Positions 44,051-54,301 of a stretch of DNA of 64,000 nucleotides are shown piece after piece. The notes under the pieces are model-generated. The model searched no databases. It worked only from the letters and a program-made list of their open reading frames with translations, and was not told the DNA's origin. A program made the translations under genes and the position numbers. Every line of letters begins with the position of its first letter. Positions within the stretch are counted from its first letter, which is position 1. Source of the DNA: Crocinitomicaceae bacterium (GTDB taxonomy: Bacteria; Bacteroidota; Bacteroidia; Flavobacteriales_D; Crocinitomicaceae); assembly GCA_024643725.1 (NCBI GenBank), contig JAHEMJ010000012.1, positions 124,001-188,000 of the forward strand, written 5' to 3'.

Positions 44051-46441
44051 TTATTCTTTCGGACTTTTCGGTCGAGAACTTCCGACACGATCCATCGCAC
44101 AACGGAAACCAATGGTCGCTGTTGCTTTATCTTCATCAAGGAACCTTCTATTACCGGATGATAACCAGTAAACTCGGTCTGCCCATGATCCTCCTTTATA
44201 AACTCTCGATTTATCGGAGATTAAAGTTGTTGGCCATCCTGAAGCTCCAGCATTGATCATGTCATTGTTCAAATTGAAGTTTTCATGTTGACTTTGATAC
44301 ATCACTTGTTTCGAATCTCGCAATCCGTTATTGATGTCGTCTTTGCGTTTCGCGTTGTTGTAGAAAATAGAAGACTCTAAATCACCATCCATATAGTCAA
44401 TGTAGTCATCTTTACGGTAGTTCAAACGTCCAGCGTTTTCCTCCACTGTAACATCTCTCCAACGTTGTTTTCCTTTTGTTTCCGTAATGAATTCAGTTAA
44501 TCCATTTCGTAAAGTCATGATCCAAGTTGTAATGGTAGGGTCAGTACTGTATGAGCGGAATTTACGTTCTAGGTAGTCTTTACTGAACAAAGCGGTATCA
44601 ATTCCTAAGAATGCATTTGGTTCGCTTCTGTCAAACGCAATTTGCATCAATTCAAGGATGTCTTGTTTTTTTGCTCCATCTTGAATTTCCATTGGAAGAT
44701 CTTTATTAAATAAAACTCTTTCAATGAATGCAGAAGCCGCAATCGTTCTACCTTGATTGTATAAAGCAATTGCCGTATCCAACATGATATTTAATGTATC
44801 TAAGAACTCAAACTGTAAACGCTCTTGAGAGGTGAACTGTGAATTATTAGAAACATAGTAACTAGATGGTGAGTTGAATTGGTATGCACGTGGATCTTGT
44901 TTAGAATACACACGTGAATTCATTGGGTTATTGTTTACACCTGCTGGTTTTGGTGCAGCTGCAGCATTTGCAGCGGCAGCTACCGCAGCAGCGCTTGTAT
45001 CTACGGGAGCACCGTTTGTAAAGTTAGATTGGTAGTTTGAACCAGCTGTTTGTCCGTATTTTTTATTGGCATAAGCCAAGTATTTCACACGAGCAAATTC
45101 ATTCACGAATTCTTTCATTCCATGAACATCATACACGTTTTCGTTTGCTTTCACAGGACGATCGTACAATCCATTTGGAACCAAGAGTTGAGTTTGGTAT
45201 TTGTTACCACGGAATGGCATAAATTCTTCAGCTACTTCGCTAGTCATTGGACGGTAAACATCCATTACCCATTCTGATACGTTTCCAGCCATGTTATATA
45301 AACCGAAATCATTTGGCCAATAATCATCAACACGAGCTGTGATATCTGAACCATCATTCAAGTTTCCAGAAATACCCATCATGTCTCCTTTTCCTCGAAC
45401 GAAGTTTGCTTGAATAGCTCCAGCAAATTGTTCTTCTTCTTGGCGAACATAATGTCCATCCCAAGGATAGATGCGACGATCGTTGATGTTTTCAGAACCT
45501 TCATCTAAGTTTCCAATTAATCCTAATGCTGCGAATTCCCATTCTGCCTCTGTAGGTAGACGGTAGTTTGGCAATAGGATACCATCTTCCATGCGAACAG
45601 GACGTGTACCTAATCGGCCATTGTCTAAGTCAGCGTAAATCGGATCAAAATTCTCTAGTTGATAAGGATCGCGTGGTACAGAACGTTTTGTTTTTGCATC
45701 CACTTTAGCTTTTGGTTTATTGTCCTTATTCATGACATATCCACCTTCAGATTCAATCGTATAGTTTCCGTTCAAGTAGTTTTCTGTACTAAACATATTT
45801 TGAGGAACGGAAGCAAAGCGTTTGTCGTAGTTCGCGTCGTTTGCAGCACCAACATCTGTGCTTCCTTCGTCAGCGAAATGCCATTTCAAGATTCCTTCTC
45901 TTACTAAAATTGCTTCGTTCACACGATCCGTTCTCCATTTACAGAAGTCATTTGCTTGTAACCAAGAAACACCAACAACTGGGTAATCTGCATACGATGG
46001 GTGACGTAAATAATAATTCACATATTTTTCGCGGTAACCCATTGCTGTTCTCCATGCAAGTGTATCTGGCAAACATTTTTTGTATACATGAGGATACGTT
46101 TTGTTATAAACGCGTTTCATCCAATACATGTACTCTAACCAGTGTAGGTTTGTTACCTCTGTACGGTCCATGTAAAAAGACGCAACAGTTACACGTGCAG
46201 CACGTGCGTTCCAATCCTGCATGACATCTTGTTCCGTACGTCCCATGGTAAAAGTACCACCTTCAATCATCACCAATCCTGGACCAGTTTCCTGTTCTTG
46301 CGCATCGAATTTCTCAAATCCACCGTTTTTATAGTTGTTATATTCCCAACCAGTGGATGATGAACGTTCTGGAGAACAAGAGGAAAGTACCAATAGTCCA
46401 ACTACTGATACCCCTAAGAATCTATACATCAATCGCTTCAT
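44051..46441 (-). CDS. gldJ: Gliding motility lipoprotein GldJ
   Basis: GldJ is an outer-membrane lipoprotein of the formylglycine-generating-enzyme fold, needed for gliding and for a stable type IX secretion apparatus in Flavobacterium. The lipobox is LSSC with Cys22. The FGE-like domain starts near residue 55 (GLVMIEGGTFTMG) and includes PVVGVSWLQANDFCKWRTDRVNEA and AGNVSEWVMDVYRP. It ends with VYKGGSWADRVYWLSSGNRRF ... GFRCAMDRVG near 745-785. Between these parts lies an insertion of about 300 residues with an Ala-rich run (about 478-500), making the protein 796 residues, against about 560 in F. johnsoniae as I recall. Confidence 0.92.
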   Translation of the reverse strand: MKRLMYRFLGVSVVGLLVLSSCSPERSSSTGWEYNNYKNGGFEKFDAQEQETGPGLVMIEGGTFTMGRTEQDVMQDWNARAARVTVASFYMDRTEVTNLHWLEYMYWMKRVYNKTYPHVYKKCLPDTLAWRTAMGYREKYVNYYLRHPSYADYPVVGVSWLQANDFCKWRTDRVNEAILVREGILKWHFADEGSTDVGAANDANYDKRFASVPQNMFSTENYLNGNYTIESEGGYVMNKDNKPKAKVDAKTKRSVPRDPYQLENFDPIYADLDNGRLGTRPVRMEDGILLPNYRLPTEAEWEFAALGLIGNLDEGSENINDRRIYPWDGHYVRQEEEQFAGAIQANFVRGKGDMMGISGNLNDGSDITARVDDYWPNDFGLYNMAGNVSEWVMDVYRPMTSEVAEEFMPFRGNKYQTQLLVPNGLYDRPVKANENVYDVHGMKEFVNEFARVKYLAYANKKYGQTAGSNYQSNFTNGAPVDTSAAAVAAAANAAAAPKPAGVNNNPMNSRVYSKQDPRAYQFNSPSSYYVSNNSQFTSQERLQFEFLDTLNIMLDTAIALYNQGRTIAASAFIERVLFNKDLPMEIQDGAKKQDILELMQIAFDRSEPNAFLGIDTALFSKDYLERKFRSYSTDPTITTWIMTLRNGLTEFITETKGKQRWRDVTVEENAGRLNYRKDDYIDYMDGDLESSIFYNNAKRKDDINNGLRDSKQVMYQSQHENFNLNNDMINAGASGWPTTLISDKSRVYKGGSWADRVYWLSSGNRRFLDEDKATATIGFRCAMDRVGSSRPKSPKE

Positions 46442-46496
46442 ATTCTACTTTGCGTTTTATTAACGATATTAATTCAATTTTTATTATTTGTTACAA

Positions 46497-47501
46497 TTAA
46501 AATGAAGGACACGAAATCTTTCTAAAGTTTTTCGGTTTTTTCTTACATTTTAAGTTGATACCCATAGAAACTTCATGTGAACCACCTGAAATCCCATTTC
46601 CTAATTTAGATACAGTTAAATCATAACTATATCCAATTCTAAAACGATCTGTGTTAATTCCTAAACTCACGATGAATGCATCGCGGTTTCTATACCAAGC
46701 TCCAATAGTGAAACTCTCGTATTTTAAGTAAGCGCCAATGTTGAATTCCTGAAATCCATTTTGGTACTGATAAATAATGTTTGGCATCAACATCGTATTA
46801 CTTGAATAGCGTCCACGTTGACCAATTTTAATGGTTGCACCCATGTGTCCTGTCACTCTTATCGGCAAACGAGACTCACCTAAAATCATCGATTCATCTG
46901 GACGATTTAAATGGTGTCCTGCGATACCGAAATAGAAGTTTTTCGTAAAACCTACCATTCCAGCAGATGCATCAAAGAAACCATGACGACCATTTCCACG
47001 AATGACATCTCCTGTTTGATAGATAAATCCACGTCTAGGGTCAATCATGTCTCCAAACGTTAACTTATCCCAATCTAAGAATTTTTGATAATAAGCTGCT
47101 CTTGCACCAAACATCAACGAAAATTTTCTAGAAACTTTTAAGTTGTAAGAGTAAATCCCACCAATCATCGTTGTTTGAATGGTTCCTTGTCCCTGTTGGT
47201 CATGTGTTGCAATCAAACCGATTCCTCCAGAAACGTTTTTTGCGTACGTGTCATAGGCCGCACTATAAGTAACATAATTCCCTGTTAACTGAGGCCACTC
47301 GTTTCGGTAATTTAATGCAATTCTTGGACATCCGCTTGATCCCGCTAGGGCAGGATTAAGATACACTGGGTTCGAATAGAACTGTGTGAATGTCGGGTCT
47401 TGAGACCGAGCAGTATTTGACATTGAAACAACAAAAAAAGTTGTTGCTGCAATGATGAGAGTTCCGAATGTTTTCACAAACTTTGGTTTTAGCACGAACA
47501 A
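46497..47501 (-). CDS. PorP/SprF-family type IX secretion outer-membrane protein
   Basis: This 334-residue protein has a signal peptide and the PorP/SprF pattern QDPTFTQFYSNPVYLNPALAGSSGCPRI, followed by a predicted 14-strand-type barrel. PorP/SprF proteins form part of the T9SS ring or help attach type B cargo and adhesins such as SprB. The start is uncertain: no ATG is available; TTG at 47501 gives the longest form and GTG at 47477 (MKTFGTLIIAATTFF) gives a tidy signal peptide. It lies upstream of gldJ in the same direction and is divergent from porU. Confidence 0.85.
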   Translation of the reverse strand: MFVLKPKFVKTFGTLIIAATTFFVVSMSNTARSQDPTFTQFYSNPVYLNPALAGSSGCPRIALNYRNEWPQLTGNYVTYSAAYDTYAKNVSGGIGLIATHDQQGQGTIQTTMIGGIYSYNLKVSRKFSLMFGARAAYYQKFLDWDKLTFGDMIDPRRGFIYQTGDVIRGNGRHGFFDASAGMVGFTKNFYFGIAGHHLNRPDESMILGESRLPIRVTGHMGATIKIGQRGRYSSNTMLMPNIIYQYQNGFQEFNIGAYLKYESFTIGAWYRNRDAFIVSLGINTDRFRIGYSYDLTVSKLGNGISGGSHEVSMGINLKCKKKPKNFRKISCPSF

Positions 47502-47601
47502 TCTTAACGTAGTTTAGGTTTTAAAGGTTACAAATATCGAACATTTATTCAAATAAATTAAATAAATTGACGTTTTTCTTCCAACTAATAATCGAAAATT
47601 A

Positions 47602-50600
47602 ATGAATCAGTACCGAATTTATTTTAGTTTACTCCTTATCATTTTGCTTTTTCCTGTGTATGCGCAAGAACAAACCTTGGATTTCAACTGGACCAAAAAT
47701 CACTCCATTGAACTCGAAGGGAAGAATTATGCTGTTCAATACATCGAAAATCAAGGCATCGATAACGGTATTCCTTATTATTTCCAAAAAATCAAAACAA
47801 CATCCGTTCATCAAACGGCAGAAATCACCTCCATTTCTTCTGAACCTATTCCTAGTGCTGATTTGTCCTATTTAAAAAAAATAAACTTTGTTTTTCCAAC
47901 TGAATTTAACGTAGAAGCCATGGTGACAGATGAGTCTGGGAAACCATTTTTTGTCATTCATTCCAATCCTTTTCGATTAAAAAATGGCCAACATGAACGA
48001 ATCACACAAATTTCCTATCGCCTGAGTCCAAAAACGGCTCCAGTTCAGAAAGATTTTGTGGCTAATTCTGTTATGATGTCAGGATCTGGAACCTGGTATA
48101 AAATTTCAGTTGCGAAGGATGGAATCTATAAAATTGATAAATCATTTTTAGAGTCTTGCGGCATCAATACAACGGGATTAAATCCTGCTCATATTCACAT
48201 TTATGGTAACGGAGACGGACTTTTGCCGGAAAAAAACAATCTACCCCGAACGGATGATTTAGCTGAAAACGCCATCTTCATTCAAGGTGAGTCGGATGGG
48301 GTTTTTAATGAGAACGATTACATTTTATTTTATGGTTGGGGACCACATCGATGGACCAAAGACGATGTGAATTTTGATTACATGCAAATTAGACATCTTT
48401 ACAGTGATGTTTCAACTTATTTTATCAATGTCAATGCTTCTGTTCCTCCTATGCGTATTCAGAATTTGACGCAAAATGACCTTCCTGCTGACACGACGAT
48501 TCAATCGTACGATTACCGCGATATTTACGAGTCCGATTTAACAAATATTATTGAAGGTGGACAACGATGGTATGGTGAATTGTTCGATGTGGAATTGGAA
48601 CGTACATTTACCTTTTCTATTCCCAATATTGATACGGCAAAATTGAATATTAAATTGGATGTCGCTTCGAATTGCCCAACAAATAACGCGCTGAATTCCA
48701 TCAAAGCAAGTGTCAATAATCAACAGTATTTCACGCATGTTTTACCAGTGAACACACAAGAATATTCACGCGGAGAATATTCTTTTTCGGTACAAAATCC
48801 ACCGAGCAATGTTTCACTGAAATTGACTGTTACAAGGCAATCGCCATCAACCTTGACCTATTTGGATCGAATCGTTTTAACAACCAAACGAAAACTTGTT
48901 TTTTACGGCACCCAGCTTGGATTCAGAGTCAAAAACACTAATGCATCGCAACTTTTTGCCTATGAGTTATCAAATTTACCAAGTAATGGATTTGTTTGGG
49001 ATTTGTCCGATCGTCACGCTCCCAAGAAAGTATTTTTAGCTGTAAATGGTAGTACAAGTATCGTTAAATCGGATGGCACCTTTAAGGAATTTGTTGCGTC
49101 CAATGGCTCGTCCTTTTTTACGCCAGATCGCATTGGAGCCGTGACCAATCAAAACTTACATGGACTCCCGCAAGCTGATTACTTAATCGTTTCTCATCCT
49201 GATTTCATTGGACAAGCGAATCGTTTGGCAGATTTGCACCGAGCGGAGGGATTAACCGTTCACGTTGTGAATGTCAATCAAGTATACAATGAATTTAGTT
49301 CAGGTATGCAAGATGCGGGCGCCATTCGAATGTTCGCAAAAATGTTCTATGATCGTGCTTTAGCCACGGATCCTAATACGCAACCAAAATACCTGTTATT
49401 ATTTGGGGATGGCACCTACGATCCAAAAAACAGACTGCCAAACAACAACAATTTCATTCCCACCTACCAAGTGCTGACAAGTGAAGACCATATTAATGCG
49501 GTCGTGTCAGATGATTATTATGGACTACTTGGCGACAATGAGTCTTTTGCAAGTACAGATTTGTTGGATATTGGTATTGGACGATTCATTGTTAGTGATA
49601 ATATTCAAGCAAAACAGCAGGTAGATAAAGTGGAGCATTACCTGAAAAATGGATCCAATTTGTTTGCTAATAACGCATCTTGTTGCATTGGGGAAACGAA
49701 TTCAACGAGTACGTTTGGAGATTGGCGTTTGAAATTTGTCCAGGTGGCCGACAATGATCCATCCAATCAATTTATTTTGAATAACACGGAGCCGCAGGCA
49801 AACTATGTCAAACAGCATCACCGAGAGATGAATGGGGAAAAGCTGTACATGGACGCTTTCCCAATGGTCATTTCAACTGGGGGCGTGCGCTATCCAGCAT
49901 TAATGGAATCCATAACTGATCGCGTACAGCGTGGAATTTTAATGATCAATTATGTAGGACATGGGGGTGAAGTTGGGCTTGCGGAAGAACGGATTGTGAC
50001 GATTCCTCAAATTCAATCATGGACCAATATCAATGCGCTCAACTTATTTGTTTCAGCTACTTGTGAATTCACACGCTATGATGATCCCAAAAGAGTTTCT
50101 GCCGGTGAATGGGCTTTTTTAAATCCGACAGGATCTTCCATTGCCTTAATGACAACAACGAGAGCCGTTTATATTACGGTTAATGAAATTACGGGAGATG
50201 CTTTCTACGAACAAGTCTTCGAGCGCGATGCGACCGGCAAGCCAAAGTCCTTCGGGGAAATTGCTAAATTGACAAAAAACAACTCTGGTTCGAGCGGAAA
50301 TAAACGAAGTTTCACGTTAATTGGTGATCCGGCCTTAACGATTGCACTTCCGAGATATAAAGTGGTGACGGATAGTATTAATGGCCACAGTCCAAATACT
50401 CAAACAGACACCATTCGAGCATTGAGTAAAATGCGTGTTAAAGGACATTTGGAAGATTGGAATGGCAATGTATTGAGTTCATGGAATGGTGTGTTGACTC
50501 CAACGATTTTTGATAAATACAAAACGCAGCAAACGTTGGGTCAAGAACCGCCGTCTGTCATCGGGTTTTCACAACAACGCAATAAAATTTACCGTGGAAA

Positions 50601-51432
50601 AGCCAGCATTGTTAATGGATATTTTGACTTTGACTTTGTCGTTCCAAAAGATATTTCATTGAATTATGGTTCGGGAAAGATTAGTTATTATGGAAATAAC
50701 GAAGTGACCGATGCGCAAGGGTTTGACACAACCATTATCATTGGTGGAATTGATCCAAATGGTGTCAACGACGATCAAGGCCCAACGATTCAACTATACA
50801 TGAACGATGATTCATTTGTTTCAGGAAGTATAACGGATGCCAACCCAGTTTTGTACGCGAAAGTCGCAGACGAAAATGGCATCAATACCGTAGGAAATGG
50901 AATTGGTCATGACATCGTCGCAATCCTAGACGGGGAAACAAGTAATCCTTTCATTTTAAATGATTTTTATTCAGCTGGACTGAATGATTATCAACATGGA
51001 GAGGTACGGTACCAATTTCAGAATTTAACACCAGGAAAGCACACAGTTGACTTGAAGGTTTGGGACGTTAATAACAATTCTGGAACGGCGAGCATCGAGT
51101 TTATGGTCCAAAAGAAAGAAGAACCTAGCTTGGAGCACGTGTACAATTATCCAAATCCATTTACGACAAAAACTTCGTTTATGTTTGAGCACAATCAAGC
51201 GTGCAACTCGTTAGAAGTTCAAATTCAAGTATATACAATTTCAGGAAGATTAGTTAAAACCATTCAGAGACAAGTGTCGACGCAAGGATTTCGTTCAGAA
51301 GGCATTGAATGGGATGGGAAGGATGAGTTTGGCGATCAATTGGCTAAAGGAGTTTACGTCTATCGATTAATGATAAAAAATCTGGATGGTAAAACGGCAG
51401 AAAAAACAGAGAAATTGGTGATTTTAAAGTAA
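47602..51432 (+). CDS. porU: Type IX secretion system sortase PorU
   Basis: PorU is the surface-exposed C25-type cysteine protease that removes the C-terminal signal of T9SS cargo and attaches it to anionic LPS. The 1276-residue protein has a signal peptide (ending PVYAQE). The gingipain-like catalytic region has H787 in VGHGGEVGL and C821 in SATCEFTRYDDP, which match the family's His-Cys dyad. The C-terminal FlgD-like domain (about 1175-1270) starts NYPNPFTTKTSF. It is followed after 58 bases by porV, its outer-membrane partner. Confidence 0.95.
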   Translation: MNQYRIYFSLLLIILLFPVYAQEQTLDFNWTKNHSIELEGKNYAVQYIENQGIDNGIPYYFQKIKTTSVHQTAEITSISSEPIPSADLSYLKKINFVFPTEFNVEAMVTDESGKPFFVIHSNPFRLKNGQHERITQISYRLSPKTAPVQKDFVANSVMMSGSGTWYKISVAKDGIYKIDKSFLESCGINTTGLNPAHIHIYGNGDGLLPEKNNLPRTDDLAENAIFIQGESDGVFNENDYILFYGWGPHRWTKDDVNFDYMQIRHLYSDVSTYFINVNASVPPMRIQNLTQNDLPADTTIQSYDYRDIYESDLTNIIEGGQRWYGELFDVELERTFTFSIPNIDTAKLNIKLDVASNCPTNNALNSIKASVNNQQYFTHVLPVNTQEYSRGEYSFSVQNPPSNVSLKLTVTRQSPSTLTYLDRIVLTTKRKLVFYGTQLGFRVKNTNASQLFAYELSNLPSNGFVWDLSDRHAPKKVFLAVNGSTSIVKSDGTFKEFVASNGSSFFTPDRIGAVTNQNLHGLPQADYLIVSHPDFIGQANRLADLHRAEGLTVHVVNVNQVYNEFSSGMQDAGAIRMFAKMFYDRALATDPNTQPKYLLLFGDGTYDPKNRLPNNNNFIPTYQVLTSEDHINAVVSDDYYGLLGDNESFASTDLLDIGIGRFIVSDNIQAKQQVDKVEHYLKNGSNLFANNASCCIGETNSTSTFGDWRLKFVQVADNDPSNQFILNNTEPQANYVKQHHREMNGEKLYMDAFPMVISTGGVRYPALMESITDRVQRGILMINYVGHGGEVGLAEERIVTIPQIQSWTNINALNLFVSATCEFTRYDDPKRVSAGEWAFLNPTGSSIALMTTTRAVYITVNEITGDAFYEQVFERDATGKPKSFGEIAKLTKNNSGSSGNKRSFTLIGDPALTIALPRYKVVTDSINGHSPNTQTDTIRALSKMRVKGHLEDWNGNVLSSWNGVLTPTIFDKYKTQQTLGQEPPSVIGFSQQRNKIYRGKASIVNGYFDFDFVVPKDISLNYGSGKISYYGNNEVTDAQGFDTTIIIGGIDPNGVNDDQGPTIQLYMNDDSFVSGSITDANPVLYAKVADENGINTVGNGIGHDIVAILDGETSNPFILNDFYSAGLNDYQHGEVRYQFQNLTPGKHTVDLKVWDVNNNSGTASIEFMVQKKEEPSLEHVYNYPNPFTTKTSFMFEHNQACNSLEVQIQVYTISGRLVKTIQRQVSTQGFRSEGIEWDGKDEFGDQLAKGVYVYRLMIKNLDGKTAEKTEKLVILK

Positions 51433-51459
51433 GTCCACAATAAAAAACCTACTTTTTCG

Positions 51460-51467
51460 TATATTTA
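51460..51467 (+). promoter_or_regulatory. -7 box variant TATATTTA for porV
   Basis: This is one base from TAnnTTTG, 23 bases before the porV ATG. It may give porV a transcript separate from porU. Confidence 0.3.
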
Positions 51468-51490
51468 CGATTCCTTAAGTAAAGTTGAAT

Positions 51491-52765
51491 ATGAAGCAAG
51501 TCTTATTATTTTTTTCTGTTTGTATTTGTTCAATCCCTGCCCTCGCACAACCAAATGGAGGCGGTTCAGGGGCGACCCAAAATGACTTGCAATTAAATAC
51601 AATTACCACAGCCTTGCCATTCATGGCCATCACACCCGACTCTAGAGCTGGTGGAATGGGGGATGCAGGTACCGCGCTTAGCGCAAGTTCCACTTCTGTT
51701 TATTGGAATACGTCCATGTTGAGTTTTGCGAAAGATAAATCTGAATTGAGTTTATCTTACACGCCTTGGTTACGTCAATTAACGAATGACATCAGTCTTT
51801 CCTATTTATCGGGCTATTATAAAATCAACAAAATTCATAGCATCGGGGGATCTCTTCGCTACTTTAGTTTAGGTGAAATCACGTTTACAGATGTGAGTGG
51901 AAATGTTTTGCGCGATGACAAACCAAGTGAATTTGAATTAACGGGTGCATATGCGTTTCGTTTAGCGAAAAGATTGAGTATTGGAATCAATGGTAAGTTT
52001 GCGTATTCAAATTTGACGGGTGGACTCACCGTTGGAGGAGTGAATACGAAAGCGGGTGTTGTTGGTGCAGCTGATTTCTCCTTTACTTATCATAATGAAG
52101 ATGCAAAAATCGGGAATACGGATGGAACTTACACCTTTGCGACAACCATCAATAACCTTGGAAATAAAATTGCTTATTCAGAATTGTCTAAACGCGATTT
52201 TATCCCGATGAACTTGAAGATTGGAAACTCTTTCCAAGCGGAATTTGATGATTATAACAAAGTGACATTCGCCCTTGATTTACAAAAATTATTGGTTCCA
52301 ACTCCGGCTTATTATGCAAATGTCAATGGAGCATATACCATGCTTTCAGGTATAAACGGTGATGTGGGTATTATCAATGGAATTATGCAATCGTTTTACG
52401 ATGCCCCTGGTGTTGTTGCAAAAGATGCGAATGGTGATTACATTCAAAATAACGATGGTTCTTACCAAGTTGTCAAAGGAACTAAATTAAAAGAGGAATT
52501 GTCTGAAATCAACATTGCAACTGGAATTGAGTGGTGGTATAACAATGTGCTTGCCTTCCGTACAGGAATGTTCTATGAGAACAAAAATAAAGGAAATCGT
52601 CAGTTTTTGAATTTTGGAGCAAGCTTGAAATACAACATGTTTTCCATTGATTTCTCCTACTTGGCGTCCATCAGTGGACGACAAAGTCCGCTGGCAAACA
52701 CCTTGCGTTTCACCTTGCGATTAAATCTAGGAAGAACGGGTGGTTCTTCTTCAACCGGGCTATAA
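51491..52765 (+). CDS. porV: Type IX secretion outer-membrane protein PorV
   Basis: PorV (LptO) is the outer-membrane barrel that receives cargo from the T9SS pore and delivers it to PorU. The 424-residue protein has a signal peptide (ending ALAQ). It carries the FadL-like opening segment FMAITPDSRAGGMGDAGTAL near residues 37-56 and a barrel that ends in a long strand (LRFTLRLNLGR). The ATG at 51491 is preferred to the TTG six bases earlier. The ispF start follows the stop by one base. Confidence 0.95.
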   Translation: MKQVLLFFSVCICSIPALAQPNGGGSGATQNDLQLNTITTALPFMAITPDSRAGGMGDAGTALSASSTSVYWNTSMLSFAKDKSELSLSYTPWLRQLTNDISLSYLSGYYKINKIHSIGGSLRYFSLGEITFTDVSGNVLRDDKPSEFELTGAYAFRLAKRLSIGINGKFAYSNLTGGLTVGGVNTKAGVVGAADFSFTYHNEDAKIGNTDGTYTFATTINNLGNKIAYSELSKRDFIPMNLKIGNSFQAEFDDYNKVTFALDLQKLLVPTPAYYANVNGAYTMLSGINGDVGIINGIMQSFYDAPGVVAKDANGDYIQNNDGSYQVVKGTKLKEELSEINIATGIEWWYNNVLAFRTGMFYENKNKGNRQFLNFGASLKYNMFSIDFSYLASISGRQSPLANTLRFTLRLNLGRTGGSSSTGL

Positions 52766-52766
52766 C

Positions 52767-53243
52767 ATGCAGATTCGAACTGGATTTGGTATCGATGTCC
52801 ATCGTTTAGCAAACGAATACGAGTTGTTCGTTGGTGGAATTAAAATTGAATCGACTTTTGGAGCAGTTGGACATTCAGATGCCGATGTATTGTTACATGC
52901 CATTTGTGATGCTTTATTAGGTGCCGCTAACTTGCGAGATATTGGTTTTCACTTTTCAGACAAGGACCCCAAGTACAAAGGAATCGACTCCAAAATTTTG
53001 CTAACTGAAGTAATGAAGCTATTGAAGGGAAAAGGCTATCATGTGGTGAACATCGATTCAACCGTTGTCCTAGAACAACCGAAATTAAATCCACATATTC
53101 CAGCGATGTGTGAAGTGATTGCTAGCATTTTGGAAGTGGATTTAGATGCCATTTCTATCAAGGCTACCACGCACGAATTAGTTGATTCCTTTGGAGAAGG
53201 ACGTGCCATTAAGGCTTATGCAAGCTGTTTAATTCAAAAGTAG
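52767..53243 (+). CDS. ispF: 2-C-methyl-D-erythritol 2,4-cyclodiphosphate synthase
   Basis: IspF makes the cyclodiphosphate intermediate of the MEP isoprenoid pathway. The 158-residue length is normal. The zinc ligands are D8 and H10 in GIDVHRL and H42 in HAICDALLGA, and VGHSDADVLLHA is conserved. It starts one base after porV and is likely on the same transcript. No other MEP-pathway gene is in the window. Confidence 0.96.
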   Translation: MQIRTGFGIDVHRLANEYELFVGGIKIESTFGAVGHSDADVLLHAICDALLGAANLRDIGFHFSDKDPKYKGIDSKILLTEVMKLLKGKGYHVVNIDSTVVLEQPKLNPHIPAMCEVIASILEVDLDAISIKATTHELVDSFGEGRAIKAYASCLIQK

Positions 53244-53276
53244 TCCTCTTTCGTTGCTTTTGTCAATTAATTCCTT

Positions 53277-53284
53277 TACATTTA
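53277..53284 (+). promoter_or_regulatory. -7 box variant TACATTTA with upstream TTG
   Basis: This is one base from TAnnTTTG, 13 bases before the apaG ATG. A TTG at 53254-53256 lies 20 bases upstream, the spacing of the Bacteroidota -33 element. Confidence 0.4.
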
Positions 53285-53297
53285 AGGTAAGAAGATC

Positions 53298-53684
53298 ATG
53301 AGAAATAAAATAAGTTCCAATGTGAAAATCCGTGTGAAAACGTGGTATCGCGCCGATTTATCGAATCCGGAGGAACAACAATATTTCTATAATTACCGCA
53401 TTTATATTGAAAATAAACGTTCTGAAGCCATTCAATTGTTGCATCGACATTGGAAGGTGGAACATTTGTTGGTTGGCGAACAAATCGTTGAAGGTCCGGG
53501 TGTGGTGGGCGAGATGCCTGTCATTCATCCGAATGAACGCTATGAGTATGTCAGTGGTTGTGAATTTTGGATGCCTATTGGACGAATGAGTGGATTTTAT
53601 ACCTTTCAGTGCGTGGAAACACAGCAGATGTTTACGGTTCCGATTCCAGCATTTACAGTGGAATTTCCTCCGAATTTATCTTAA
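53298..53684 (+). CDS. apaG: ApaG-domain protein
   Basis: ApaG is a small fibronectin-III-like protein linked by genetics to Co2+/Mg2+ efflux and to diadenosine tetraphosphate metabolism; its biochemical role is unsettled. The 128-residue protein covers the whole domain, with the signature VEGPGVVGEMPVIHPNERYEY near residues 64-84 and GFYTFQC near 103-109. It overlaps the convergent rsmG by nine bases. Confidence 0.93.
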   Translation: MRNKISSNVKIRVKTWYRADLSNPEEQQYFYNYRIYIENKRSEAIQLLHRHWKVEHLLVGEQIVEGPGVVGEMPVIHPNERYEYVSGCEFWMPIGRMSGFYTFQCVETQQMFTVPIPAFTVEFPPNLS

Positions 53685-54299
53685 CTTGACGTAAACAACT
53701 TTTTTCGTCTCGAAAAAGGGTTCTTTATAGAAATGACTCAGTAAAAATTCTCGGTGTAAATGTTTGACCGATTTCATTTCTTCGCTTAAATCTCCTCCTT
53801 TTAAGTAGAGGATTCCATTTACGAGTTCATGTTCTGATTTCTTTTTCATTTTACCGGAAACCCAAGTTAAAAATACAGGCATTTGAGTTACTGCTCGACT
53901 GATAATAAAATCAAATTCACCTTTTATATCCTCTGCTCTTGCGTGATGTGCTTCTACGTTGGTTAAACCGAGTGCTTGTGATACTTCCTTAACAACTTTG
54001 ATTTTTTTACCAATGGAGTCCACCAAAACGAAGTGACATTCTGGAAAGAGGATGGCCAGGGGAATTCCAGGGAAACCACCACCTGTACCGACATCCAATA
54101 AGTGAGATCCTGGTTTAAAAGAACAAACTTTAGCGATGCCGAGTGAATGCAAGACATGGTGTGTATAGAAATTCTCGGTATCCTTTCTTGAAATGACGTT
54201 GATTTGTGCATTCCAATGGTTATAAAGGGCTTCTAATTGAGCAAATTGCTCAATTTGTTGTGGACTTAAATTCGGGAAATAGGATTGAATCAGCTCCAC
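53676..54299 (-). CDS. rsmG: 16S rRNA (guanine-N7)-methyltransferase RsmG
   Basis: RsmG (GidB) methylates G527 of 16S rRNA. The 207-residue protein has the SAM-binding loop LLDVGTGGGFPGIPLAILFPE near residues 67-87 and FVLVDSIGKKIKVV with ISRAVTQMPVF after it. Length and motifs match the family. It begins two bases after the sigma factor stop, and so follows the glycosyltransferase-sigma pair in one minus-strand run. Confidence 0.95.
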   Translation of the reverse strand: MELIQSYFPNLSPQQIEQFAQLEALYNHWNAQINVISRKDTENFYTHHVLHSLGIAKVCSFKPGSHLLDVGTGGGFPGIPLAILFPECHFVLVDSIGKKIKVVKEVSQALGLTNVEAHHARAEDIKGEFDFIISRAVTQMPVFLTWVSGKMKKKSEHELVNGILYLKGGDLSEEMKSVKHLHREFLLSHFYKEPFFETKKVVYVKLR

Positions 54300-54301
54300 G
54301 A

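Noticed and set aside
44900..45010. Ala-rich stretch in gldJ as a possible frameshift or trinucleotide artefact.
   Set aside because: The frame stays open on both sides and the FGE motifs that follow are intact, so it is a real low-complexity linker.
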